Positions 50,531 to 64,000 of a stretch of 64,000 nucleotides of DNA are shown here, in pieces. The first letter of the stretch is position 1. Every line of letters starts with the position of its first letter. The stretch lies in the NCBI RefSeq assembly GCF_008831285.2, contig NC_045146.1:24693703-24757702 (forward strand), in the 5' to 3' direction. The notes under the pieces were generated by a model. It searched no databases. It saw nothing but the letters and a program-made list of their open reading frames with translations, and was not told the origin of the DNA. A program made the translations under genes and the position numbers. The DNA comes from Nymphaea colorata (taxonomy: Eukaryota; Streptophyta; Magnoliopsida; Nymphaeales; Nymphaeaceae).

Positions 50531-52480
50531 TGTCAGTTGTTTAATTATGGCACACCATGAAACCACGGCCAACCTCTGTGTTTCAAAAATATGCGCCACG
50601 TTAAGAACAAGAAGCATGAAAGTTGGCATTGTTTATCGCTTCTGAAAAGGATAAACGAAGAGCAAGTGGCGAAGTCCCTTTGGTTCTCATACTTGCTTCG
50701 TTCATAAAAAGTCGTTACCATCAATTTGATCATTTTTCTCTTCGAATTACTCGCAGTGAACCAAAGCCCGAAGTTTGGGTATATGGAACCCCAGACACCA
50801 CGATCAAAGGCCTCCAACTGTGCTTAATCAGACCTTCATCCTTTAATGGTACCGGAGTTCGGTCTCATCCATACCTTAATTTTTGAGAAGACACAAACAG
50901 ATTTACGAGAGCACCTTGAACAGAAGTGCTAATGTGGGAGCCATTTAAATCTGAGTTGTTTCTGTTTTGGTCAATGATTCTTCTCTCTGGTATTGGCAGG
51001 CTATATATGCTTGGTCAAAAAGTCTATTGCATGTTCATGTTCATGTTTGAGCAAGTTCCGTTCATCAGTATTGTTCAGCCACAGTTGCTGGAGCGTTCAT
51101 CAGTCTTGTTGCCGCCACAGTTGCAGAAGTTTGGTTGTTTCTTAGTTGTTCACAAAAGCTGCATATTATTTACTGCATAAACTACTGTATTGAATATTTC
51201 CGGTTCGTACAGCAGCAGTAATGTAAGGTACGCCATGAGTAAATTCATGAAATAAAGGGCTCGGTTTTCAACAAAAGAAAAAAAAATATGCAGTGTCATG
51301 GGCTATTTATAGAAAGGCGTCAATTTACGAGTCTTTTCATATCGAACTGTTGATTTGACGGGCTAAATCCGTTTCTTTCAATGGAGATGATAAGGCTGCC
51401 TATATAAGGCTGGCTCTGTTTTATTACAATGTATGATAGGCGGCACATTCATGTAAATGAAGGGATTTCATAACAATGCTACCAAACACTGATAGAGAAA
51501 ACTAGGATCCCAATCTCGGTGCCAAAGTTGCATGGTAGAGAAAACACTGATGAGTTCTAACTAAGGGAGAATGGTAACATGAAGTTTCATGGCCACACAC
51601 ACACAGCAGCGTTACCTTTGCTTTTGTGTGTGGATTGTGGGCATGCGCACTAACAGTGTGTTAGCATTAAGAGATAAATAATTACTTTTTGCTGCGCCAC
51701 ATGTTCTAAAACACACCTATACGCAAGTACAAACATACTTATCTTATGATCCTAATCTTGGTTAAAAAGATTATTTAATCAACATTGCATGCTTTTCTTG
51801 GTTGCAAGTAAGATACAATAATCATGTAAGGTTTAGGACTTGTTGGAGCCTACGCACCAGGTCCGCCATCTCTATACCATGAGTAATCTCCACTCTCTGG
51901 AGCGAACTCATCATTCCTCCCAATTAGTTGAGATACGACCTGTCGCCTGGTTCTTCTTGGACAAACAACTTCAAAGGAAACCAGCTCGACTCACCTGCAT
52001 TAACAAAGTCCACTCAAGTGCCTGCTTTCTAACTCATCACCTAAAGCAACTCCTCATAGGCCAAGAAACCCTAGATGGCAGTCAAACTCTCGAGACGTTA
52101 AACTTGGTACTTGGGTTGATCGATTAAAGCATGTCAACAGTAAAGGAAGATGCCAATAAGTTGCTCCACGCAATCCACAGTAAGAAGTTATATTAAAGAA
52201 GTGGTAACTAGCATTGGTCCTTTTCTTTTTTTGGGGACTCTTGCATTCCTGTGAATATTAAATCCCCACCAACCGTCTATTTCATGATGCAGGATGTATT
52301 ATAAGAAGAAAATCAAATTGGTCCAGTGACTACATGTGTGCATTGAATATATTGTTTCCTTTTAACTTTATGCTTCATTTTGAGTTGGGAGCAAATAATA
52401 AGATTGGATTTTCTGCAATTCGATCTCATAACGTGGTAAATGTAATCGAACCATGTTGGCAGTAAACAAGTTTTAGAAAC

Positions 52481-52504
52481 CTCTCTCTCTCTCTCTCTCT
52501 CTCT
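52481..52504. repeat. (CT)n microsatellite
   Basis: About 24 bases of CT dinucleotides. Confidence 0.95.
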
Positions 52505-54343
52505 ACCCTCTTTCAATTTAATATGTTGGGTAGGTCTACATCGATCATAACAGGCCAACTCAGGTGATAAAGAAGAGGAAATAATAATAACGGAACTCCT
52601 TTTGGTGGGGCTTTCTCGTGCTCAAACCAATCATGCCCTCTCTCTTTTCTTTGCAAAGGAATGTTTTCTTGTTTGTGGCCTTGCTGCTTCCCCAGGGTGC
52701 AGGATTTTACAGAAAAAGGAGAACCAGCACATGTCTCCACCACCAATATCACCTCCCCATGTGATCGATGAACAAGAAGAAAGAGAGAATAAAAAAACAG
52801 GTTTCCTTCGATTCCCCTCCCGAACCCTCCTGATCTGTTATCATATTTCTTGGCCGGAAATTGTGAATAAAGAAGCAGCAGGTGCAGCCCACTCCTCGAT
52901 GGGAGCAATCATGCCGTGTTTGTGTGGGAATAATTCTCTTCCCCCACCCACCTCACTTTCTTCTTCCTTCCCCTTCATCTCTCCCTCCGTCTTGCATGGA
53001 AAATCAATGTTTCCTTGACCGGTCCTGATTCTTTCGCTCTGTTTCAAATCCGCCGTTGATTCCCCGTCCTCTTCACGAAGACTGCCGCATATACGCGCAC
53101 TCGGCCCCTTATGATGCGTGATCTTGACCACATCCACAAAATATCCTACTATTAAAAATCCCTTCCAAGGGAAAAAAAAAAAAACTTACAATATGAAATG
53201 TACATAAAATAATACAACAGAGTCACATTATTCAGACGACCAAACCATTAAATGCACCTTGTTTCGACTGAAATGCTACGTTGAAACATCGTGTTTGTTA
53301 AGTAATATACATAACTATAATTATATATGTGATCAGTTCTTAAAACTGTAGTCGTTAATCTAATAGTGAGTTCTATATCTTTTGCAGATGAATGGTCCCA
53401 TCGTACCAGAGGCTCTGAGGTTGCCATGCATCTAAATGAAAATTTTCTCTTGCGGATAGAGTGTCTAATCTGGCCATATATACGACAAGGAGAGTCTCAG
53501 GAACGTACTGTTCAAATATTATTACGAATTTGAGAATCTAACGTCCACATATGTACTCTCTTCTTTGATTGACATCATTCGTAAGTTATCTGCCACCACA
53601 GCTAGAGCCTATGAAAAGTTAAGCTTAGGTCGAGCAAAGATCATGGCCCCAAGAATCGGTCAATATGTTCATAACTTGTCTTACACATAATTTTTTCATT
53701 TATTTAATTTTTTTCGTTTATGTTCTCTCGTATTGTACATTAGCTTGTTATTTCAGTCATCTATATCCTTCATGTAACGTGGTACGTCTCTGCATTTGTA
53801 ATCAATGATGCAGACTAATAGTTCATACTCGACATCTGAATTCATTCTGTTCAAGAAGAGAGTCTGATCTGATTCTGACCATGAATGTCGTATCTTAACG
53901 ATCTAAGAACATGATAGGTAGAGACAATGAAACGCTTAATAAGATTTGTTGAATCTCAAGATGTTTACAGCACTATTTACAGAAAATAAACAACATTGCT
54001 AACAAAAATGATCGGACCAAATATGTTCAAAATATTCCAAGAGTCAAAGACCACACGGCTCGGCTCAGCATGGCAGAGGAGTTCAATTTCATTCTCAGAC
54101 GTGGGTGACTTCGTAAATTAACCTGAACCTAACCAGCCGAGAAACTTGCCCGAGTTTTTTAATTCATCGTAGACGGCAGTGGGGCAAACCCGCTCGTGCG
54201 AAATATTTATATTCTTAGTTGTAAACATATTCTATAGATAAGCCTCTACCTGAACATCATAAAGTTTTAGCCGATTATTTCCAGAAAACCGCCGATTATT
54301 TGGGTTACTGTAGAAAACATGGAGTTGATTCTGGACTCCGCGG

Positions 54344-54351
54344 TATAAATA
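54344..54351 (+). promoter_or_regulatory. Probable TATA box of the AUX1/LAX gene
   Basis: TATAAATA after GCGG, 91 bases before the ATG at 54435. It is a strong match to the consensus at a suitable distance. Confidence 0.6.
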
Positions 54352-54434
54352 AGGAGCACCACCTCGCTCTCCAGAAACTCTCGGGGCATTCAAATCCGGC
54401 TTTGCTGTGAAGTCACCTGCTATCGACCGGAAAG

Positions 54435-57400
54435 ATGGATACAGACAAGGTGGAGACGGTGGTGGCCGGCAACTATGTGGAGATGGAAACAGAAGGGAAG
54501 CCCAAAACCATGAAGAGCAGGCTTTCCGGCCTCTTCTGGCATGGTGGTTCCGTCTATGATGCATGGTTCAGCTGTGCTTCCAATCAGGTAATCCTCTGGT
54601 CTTCCTTTCATGGTTACCAACAGACTGATTCGCAACCTTTGGTTTTTCTGCTACCCGCTCTTTTCTTTGCTGTGCTCTGCTTATGTTGTCTAGTATATAT
54701 CTGCAACTCCATGCACAACGGCCCCTCCCAAATGGGTCTGGCTGTATGTTTCTGTATTCACAGAGCTCCTTTTTCTCTCTGTGTGATAATGGTGGTTTGC
54801 ATTTTGTGTTGCTTCTGTGTATCTCAGGTGGCACAGGTGCTGCTCACGTTGCCTTACTCTTTCTCTCAACTAGGAATGGCCTCAGGCATCGTATTGCAAC
54901 TGTTTTATGGATTGTTAGGTAGTTGGACAGCATATCTTATCAGCATCCTTTATCTGGAGTACAGAACTAGGAAGGAGAGAGAGAAAGTCGACTTCAGGAA
55001 TCATGTCATTCAGGTTATAACTTTCAACCTCTTTTTTTGTTTTCTTATCAATTACCATGAAAACTTTTCTTTTTTCTTTTTTTACTTCCTATCAAGTTAT
55101 CTTTTCATGATGACATTTTTCTTCTTACTCTCGTGACACTGATGAGTAAATTTCCTGTCTTCATGTTCATGTGTTGGTTGATAGTGGTTTGAAGTTCTTG
55201 ATGGGCTCTTGGGGAAGCAGTGGAGAAACTTGGGTCTCGCGTTCAACTGTACTTTCCTTCTGTTTGGATCAGTAATCCAACTCATAGCTTGTGCGAGGTC
55301 CTTATTTATTTCTCTTCTCTTTCTCATTTATCGTGTTTGTAAAAGTATCGATTATTGAGGTCTGTTTCATCGCATCATTCCCTTGAATAAACACTTTGAT
55401 TAACTTTTGCTTTATTTGTCTGAACACAGTAACATTTACTACATTAATGACAATCTTGACAAGAGGACATGGACATACATTTTTGGAGCATGCTGCGCTA
55501 CTACGGTCTTCGTCCCGTCTTTCCACAACTACAGAATCTGGTCCTTCCTTGGCCTAGTGATGACTACCTACACGTCTTGGTACCTGACTATAGCTGCCCT
55601 TCTTCACGGACAGGTAACACACTTTTCTGAAAAAAAAAAAAAAAAATGAAAAAACAGTTTGTGTTTCTTTCAATGTTATTTTATCGTTGTACATTCACAT
55701 TCTTTAATGGTTTCCAAAGGTTGAAGGAGTGGAGCACTCTGGTCCAACAAAGCTGGTTCTCTACTTCACCGGCGCGACCAACATTCTGTACACATTCGGA
55801 GGCCATGCCGTTACTGTGTAAGTCTGTGCTGATCCCCGTGAAAGAAAAAGGGGCCAAAAACTTAACACATCTTTCTCTCTGTCTGTAAATAATGAGATTG
55901 GCATGGCCCAGATGTTTGAGTTGAATGCTATGCCGCCATTTTTTTTTATGATGCAGGGAGATCATGCACGCTATGTGGAAGCCCCAGAAGTTCAAAAGCA
56001 TATATCTGCTGGCCACTGTGTATGTGCTGACACTGACGCTGCCATCTGCAGTGGCTGTGTATTGGGCATTTGGGGACATGCTCCTGAACCACTCCAACGC
56101 CTTCGCTTTGCTTCCCAGGACGGGATTCAGAGATGCAGCTGTCGTTCTGATGCTCATTCATCAGGTATCTTTGGACTCCCCAACTCTCCATCTCTCCCTT
56201 CTATTCGTTCTATCTTAATTTCTTTCTTTTGCCTTCTCTCCTTTACTTTGAGCTGCCGAAAGCGTGGTGCACATTCCAAGAATCAGAATTAGAAAGACAT
56301 TAAAGTTTAGTTCTTTTTCTTAACGCGGAACTTGTCTGCCTGATTTGACGCTGGCGCATCTTGGGGAGCGAAAAGACGTTGCTTTTGATTCACTTTCATT
56401 GTTTTGGAACTGCCCAAGGCTTCTGAGCTTTTGCTGTTTCGGAGAGGTGCCTGAAAAGGCTGGGGTCTCATTGATGATTCATCACATCTAGGGGCGTCTT
56501 TTCAGCTGCTTAGAATGTCTCGGGACTTGAATTAGGGGTCATCAAATCGGACTAACGTGTCGGATTTTGCAGGGCATGGATCGGTTGCTCTGCCAACTTT
56601 GTGACTGTTTCGTTTTATCACGGATCTCTACTGTCGAACATTTTTGGCTGGTTTACTAAGTCCTTTTCTGGACCAGGGAAGGCAAGTGGGGAAGTGGGCA
56701 GTGGAAATATGTGCCCCGATAGACTAGCTAATGAGTCCTTGATAGCAAGACTGGACCTGAACATGTCTCCACTTAGCTTCCCTTCTTTTCCTTTCTTTTT
56801 GTTCAATAATCAAGAGCATATCACCATGTTCATTGAAATCCTGTAACTGTTAATGATGTTAAATTTCTCATAATGCTGCTGACTTGGTTTTCTTTCTTTT
56901 CTTGTTGTTGACGACGACGGTGGACTCGACGATGAATCATGGTACTCAAAAAATTTAAAGTTCATAACGTTCGGGTTCGCATGCACGCCTCTGTACTTCG
57001 TGTGGGAGAAAGTGATCGGGATGCACGAGACGAAGAGCATGTGCAGGCGCGCCCTGGCGAGGCTGCCGGTGGTCGTCCCCATCTGGTTCCTCGCCATCAT
57101 CTTCCCCTTCTTCGGCCCCATCAACTCCGCCGTCGGCTCCCTCCTCGTCTCCTTCACCGTCTACATCATCCCCGCCGTCGCCCACATGCTCACCTTCCGG
57201 TCCGCCGCCGCCCGCGAGAACGCCGTCGAGAGACCCCCCCGGTTCATGGGCGGGTGGACGGGCAGCTACCTGCTCAACGCCTTCGTGGTGGGCTGGGTTC
57301 TGGTGGTGGGCTTCGGCTTCGGCGGCTGGGCCAGCATGACCAACTTCGTCCACCAGGTCAACACCTTCGGCCTCTTCACCAAGTGCTACCAGTGCCCTCC

Positions 57401-57497
57401 ACCCAAACAGCAGCAGCAGAGCTTGCTGCCCCCTTCCAATGCAACAGCCATGGCGTCGGCGCCTGCCCCTGCTGCCTATCACAAACACCACCATTGA
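54435..57497 (+). CDS. LAX: AUX1/LAX auxin influx carrier
   Basis: Proton-coupled importer of indole-3-acetic acid in the plasma membrane, a member of the amino acid/auxin permease family. Seven exons: 54435-54587, 54828-55013, 55185-55297, 55430-55613, 55720-55817, 55957-56164 and 56961-57497. They join in frame to 492 residues (Arabidopsis AUX1 has 485). The sequence matches the family throughout: GLFWHGGSVYDAWFSCASNQ near residue 35, VLLTLPYSFSQLGMASG, WFEVLDGLLG, YYINDNLDKRTWTYIFGACC, FTGATNILYTFGGHAVTVE, FITFGFACTPLYFVWEKVIG and FGFGGWASMTNFV. About ten or eleven membrane segments are expected. The C-terminal tail is Gln- and Pro-rich and ends HKHHH, a variable region in this family. The donor after exon 3 (GAG|GTCCTT) is weak and the acceptor of exon 7 lacks a polypyrimidine tract, but both give the conserved protein. 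The last exon is strikingly GC-rich compared with the rest of the gene. Confidence 0.97.
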
Positions 57498-57968
57498 ATT
57501 TCAACCTTAGCTTTTTCTGTTTTTTTTTTTCTCTCTTTTACACATCTTCCTCCTTTTTTCTTCTTCAATTTTGCTTTTCTGTACTGTCACGTCGCTTTTG
57601 GTGATGAAGATGGTAATGATGGAATTGATCATGGAACTGGAAAGAGGGGAAAGAAGAGAAGAGTGGGGAGAGAAAGTAGAGGAAAGGCTTCAGAATGGGG
57701 GGAAGAAGTATGACATCACGTGAATGATTTCTGCCTGGTGGGGAGTCTATAAAAAGAAAAGAAAAATGAAAAGAGCTGTGTGCTGAAGTGATAGGTCATG
57801 CTCGACTCCACAGCGCTTCTTTTTCTTCCATGTTCTCGTTTCGCTTTTTCAACTGCCATTGTTACAGCAGCAAGGCAATGTTAGGTTTGTTAACTATATA
57901 CACTACGTCCAGTGACAGAATGTCCATATCTCCTCTCCCTCCCTCTCTCTCTCTCTCTCTCTCTTTCT

Positions 57969-58002
<34 letters not shown>

Positions 58003-58700
58003 TCTGTAACAGAAACGGAGCCTGCTCTTTGGAAAAAGTTGCGTTGCTGCGCGTAGAAACAAATTAATGGACTTAAAACATGTGATTCTCTGATTGAGAG
58101 GATCTGCCACCGTTCCGCTGCCGTCCTAATCTTCTGGCTTTTTTCGTCTTCACCACCTTTGCTTTTTTGGCTCTGCACATTGATTCCCCAGTAAAGCTTT
58201 GGTCTGTGAAGACACTTGGAAATCTCTTGGTCCCGGTGCTTGCTTGTATCGAGTTTAGCTAAATAACCGCGTGACTTGCGTGGTCGACTTGATAAAAAAA
58301 TCTGTGCAGCAGCGAATTGTCAGCATTGGCATAGTCTTTTTCCGTCTGCTGATCGATATGGCATAAAGAAGCCAATAGGCCAATAACCAACGGCGTATTT
58401 CCTAACCTTTGTTTACAAATAGCTAGAATTAATTCGAAGTAATAAAAGTGCAAAGTCAGAGTTACTAACACCAAAGATACATGTAGCACTGTTAAAATTT
58501 ATGAAAGTACTGTAAGAACGTTGTGACTTGTGGAAAATTTTGTGACCAACCAAACTTCTTTGCATTAAAAAACACGATCACATACATCATAATCAACACT
58601 AGAGTACCAGAGCGATCTCGGTGCCCTTTTAAATACTACAGCTTGAAGCTCAGATGGTTTTTATTGTATCCAATAATCAAATGATTGAATGAATCCGTTC
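57498..58700. other. Intergenic region after the AUX1/LAX gene
   Basis: Includes the 3' untranslated region and a compound (CT)n(TA)n microsatellite at 57942-58001. No gene is recognised. Confidence 0.55.
57942..58001. repeat. Compound (CT)n(TA)n microsatellite
   Basis: CT-rich run to about 57970, then about 30 bases of TA. The order of repeats is the same as in the thaumatin-like gene intron at 26039-26126. Confidence 0.95.
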
Positions 58701-58829
58701 AGTTGAAGTGGAAGGCGGAAGAAAGTATAAATTAATCAAATGATTTCTTCAGTTTAAGTGGAAGGCGGAAGACAGTATAAATTAATCAAATGATTTCTTC
58801 AGTTTAAGTGGAAGGCGGAAGACAGTATC
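58701..58829. repeat. Tandem repeat, 50-bp unit, about 2.6 copies
   Basis: Units at 58701-58750, 58751-58800 and a partial 58801-58829, each containing AAGTGGAAGGCGGAAGA and TATAAATTAATCAAATGA. The last two are identical over their shared length. The array ends 39 bases before tRNA-Ala. Confidence 0.92.
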
Positions 58830-58868
58830 TAGTTTTTTTAAAAAAAAAACCTTAAATATAACAACAGC

Positions 58869-58941
58869 GGGGATGTAGCTCAAATGGTAGAGCGCTCGCT
58901 TTGCATGCGAGAGGCACGGGGTTCGATCCCCCGCATCTCCA
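58869..58941 (+). tRNA. tRNA-Ala (anticodon UGC)
   Basis: A full 73-base cloverleaf. The acceptor stem GGGGATG pairs with CATCTCC (one G-T pair) and the discriminator is A73. The D-arm contains TAGCTCAAATGG (A box). The anticodon stem CTCGC/GCGAG carries the loop TTTGCAT, with anticodon TGC at 58902-58904. The T-arm is CGGGGTTCGATCCCCCG (B box). There is no intron and no encoded CCA, as expected for a nuclear gene. CAACAG just upstream and T runs at 58959-58962 and 58965-58969 fit a plant Pol III start region and terminator. Confidence 0.98.
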
Positions 58942-60285
58942 GATTGATTTCTTAATCCTTTTCCTTTTTACCTGGTTCCGCCCTTTAGTCCTTCCATCTT
59001 TCCACGCTTGCGACCATTTTCCATTAAAAAATTAACCAAATCGCAACTAACTTCGTAGGTTTGCCACCAATTCAATTTGAATCAGTCCACAAAACCTGCA
59101 CCTATGCAAGCTCGAGTGAAATTTGAGCTACAAACACGTCCCAAGATGTGGGGCATGAAAGGACATGATGTTTGATTTCGTGGCAGGAGACAAAGCCTTG
59201 GGCACATGAATGTCCGATATCGGGTGTCCTATGACAACACGTCTCAAACACCTGTACAATTTAGTTCCTTTTTAGGACAAAGGGAGACAGCGACTCTCAA
59301 AGGTGGACATTCCCGTGTTTGAAACATGCTCATCAACTTTGTTATTGGCGACCTCTTTTGGTGTCAGCCGTCCACACTCTACACATAGTTTGGATTCCAA
59401 TAGAAACCATGATATTCTTTGTGGAATTTAACAGTACTTGGTGAAACTTAGTTAAGCCAGCCCACAAATAATGAAAAGTATAGCTTCTTGATGAATTAAA
59501 ACCTGGATTGCGTTCTTACTGAATTAAGACTTACACGATCTTCACGGAACCAACCGTCAACTGCACAATAGCTTGACTTCTCAAACTTCTTATTCTGATC
59601 CCAATGGAAGGTGGAGTTTAATACGAAATTTTGAAACATAAGGAAAAAGTGAAGTTTCCTATGCACATTTAGGAGAAAAGCTGAAAGTTTGACTTTAGCA
59701 TTGAAGATCGTTGCCTGCTCGTTTATACTTAATCAATAAATCACATTTTCTTGTCGACTGAATTCGAACTTAGGAAGATTAAAATATCTTTGAAAGAACG
59801 GATAAGAATTCATGCTAAAGATGATCCGAATATGTTTTGAAAGTGCGGGTTTTTTATTTGCTATGAAATATTTACCACTGCCATGAAATCATAAATTAGC
59901 TAGAAAACATTGATTCCTGTAATGGAAATCTTTCTGAGCTACGAAACAATGATTTCTGCAATGGAAGTAGATTCCCCAAGCTTCATCACAATTTTAAGTG
60001 CAGAGAAGGATGGAGTTCAGAACAGCTCGTTTCCATTGAATTGGAAGACATGTTTTGTTTGTGCAGAGAAGGCATACAGGAGTCTGAAATGAGCACAGCG
60101 TTGTACAATCTTTTCGAGACAGCACTTACAAGAAGGTGACAGAAAATACTTCTGACTGTGAGGGAAAAGGAAAACTGAAAAATTATACATATGAGAGCTG
60201 GTTTCCTATCTACAGAAAAGAGTGGCGCGCTGGCTGCCAAACATACTGTTGCTGGTAAAAACAAGATTGTAGGAAGCTCCAAACA
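58942..60285. other. Intergenic region between tRNA-Ala and the FNR 3' end
   Basis: No gene is recognised apart from the tRNA terminator at the left edge and the FNR 3' untranslated region at the right. It is plain AT-rich sequence without notable repeats. Confidence 0.55.
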
Positions 60286-63060
<2,775 letters not shown>

Positions 63061-63872
63061 GCTGGTGGTTGAGGACCGAAGTCTGATTCTCGGGCTAGCT
63101 TAAGCTTTTTCTGCTCCCTTGAGGGTGAGGAGAAAGAGAAAGGGAGGTGAGGAGAAGAGAAGAGAAGGATTGATGTGGGGGAGGAGGGGAGGAATTGGGT
63201 GGCGGAGAAGATGAAGGCAGACGTTAAGTGGTGAAGGATGCAGGATAGGATTCAATTTGGATAAGTCGGATCCTCCACACAAAATTGAATGGAGAAAATG
63301 GGTGTGAGCCAAAAGGGCGGATGGTCTTCGGAGAGGCGATCATGGAATCTACACACATTGTTTCTCATTGCAAGATTGACGGTCGGAGTTCCCCGGGAGA
63401 AGGAACTCTGCCACAGATGTCCTGGTGGGTGTGTGTGCGAGCGTGCGAGGGAGAGAGCCGGATTGACCCGGACTCGATCCAGAAGGACTAAAAAGTCTGA
63501 TCTTCATACGAAAAGAAAAGAACCCGATCACAAAAAATTTGATTACCAGTAACACCAATCTTTCGAATTAAAAGAAGAGAAGATTTATCCGGTATGACTA
63601 CGTCTGATTGTGATTTCTTTTGTAGAAATCAGTCAAAACTAGGTTGGAAGATGGGTAACGCGGTATCAGATCTGGATCTGGACCTCCTGAATCCCACACA
63701 GTTTCCTTTTGTCTTCCATTTAAGCTTAATTCTTTTAATGTTTCTACTTTATATACTTGCCCCAACTGGCCACTAAAGGACTTCTCATGGCATTTACTTT
63801 TGGCTACTTCTCATCTGACACCTTAGTACACTGACTACTGGATTCAAATTTTAATAGCTCTCTGTTTCTCCT

Positions 63873-63907
<35 letters not shown>

Positions 63908-64000
63908 GTTTGTTTGTTTGTTTTTATATATATTTATTATTTATATAACAAGCTGAAATCCCCGAGCCATCTATCCATCAATAAGAAAGACAGGTGTACG
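63061..64000. other. Region upstream of FNR, to the window edge
   Basis: Should contain the FNR leader and promoter, read leftward. The first 130 bases are CT-rich on the sense strand. A (CA)n(TA)n tract lies at 63873-63907, followed by a short (TTTG)n run. No other gene is recognised. Confidence 0.5.
63873..63907. repeat. (CA)n(TA)n microsatellite
   Basis: About 18 bases of CA followed by about 18 bases of TA, then TTTG repeats. Confidence 0.95.

Larger units (their letters stand above)
43786..54343. other. Gene-free region between the second thaumatin-like gene and the AUX1/LAX gene
   Basis: About 10.5 kb without a supportable gene. It holds a small direct repeat (45229-45294), a duplicated repeat block (45484-46151), (TA)n at 46613-46657, a CACTA-like fragment (about 47264-47779), (CT)n at 50481-50530 and 52481-52504, and poly(A) near 53170. 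The - strand frame at 48812-49405 (197 codons) has no family resemblance, and its composition looks like a purine-rich tract read on the opposite strand. Confidence 0.5.

Overview
This window is nuclear DNA from a flowering plant. The evidence is seven protein genes with conventional GT-AG introns and plant-specific products: a chloroplast ferredoxin-NADP reductase, an AUX1/LAX auxin importer, two thaumatin-like (PR-5) proteins, a plant-type GH10 xylanase, an ER-resident Hsp90 ending in KDEL, and a calmodulin-lysine methyltransferase. There is also one nuclear tRNA-Ala(UGC). Intergenic DNA is AT-rich, full of (TA)n and (CT)n microsatellites and short dispersed repeats. I cannot place the lineage below angiosperm level from sequence alone.

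Layout. On the + strand at the left are a GH10 xylanase (2915-7832, 8 exons), endoplasmin/GRP94 (9892-16698, 15 exons) and calmodulin-lysine N-methyltransferase (18029-22980, 7 exons). Two thaumatin-like genes follow on the - strand (25671-27714 and 42412-43664, 3 exons each), separated by about 14.7 kb with no recognisable gene. After another gene-poor stretch (about 44-54 kb) come the AUX1/LAX gene (+, 54435-57497, 7 exons), tRNA-Ala (+, 58869-58941) and leaf-type FNR (-, 60286-63060, 9 exons). In every protein gene the exon lengths join in frame from ATG to stop, giving predicted proteins of 550, 812, 321, 313, 305, 492 and 369 residues.

The most interesting result concerns the thaumatin-like pair. 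In each gene the long second exon reads a few codons past the last conserved cysteine and then hits a stop. At the same relative place (three residues after the Phe-Cys-Pro motif, same splice phase) each has a GT donor. Each also has a downstream exon that begins Ser-Gln-Lys and ends in a hydrophobic tail typical of GPI-anchor signals. Spliced mRNAs would encode cell-surface-anchored proteins, and transcripts retaining intron 2 would encode soluble secreted PR-5 proteins. In the 42-kb gene the stop codon overlaps the splice donor itself.

The genes are not an operon and show no shared pathway. Two act on the cell wall or apoplast (xylanase, thaumatin-like proteins), one in ER protein folding, one in calmodulin modification, one in auxin import and one in photosynthetic electron transfer. 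I saw no reverse transcriptase, gag, integrase or transposase reading frame. Mobile-element signal is limited to small non-coding repeats (a CACTA-like fragment, SINE-like tracts and a dispersed GGATTTGGATT-type repeat).
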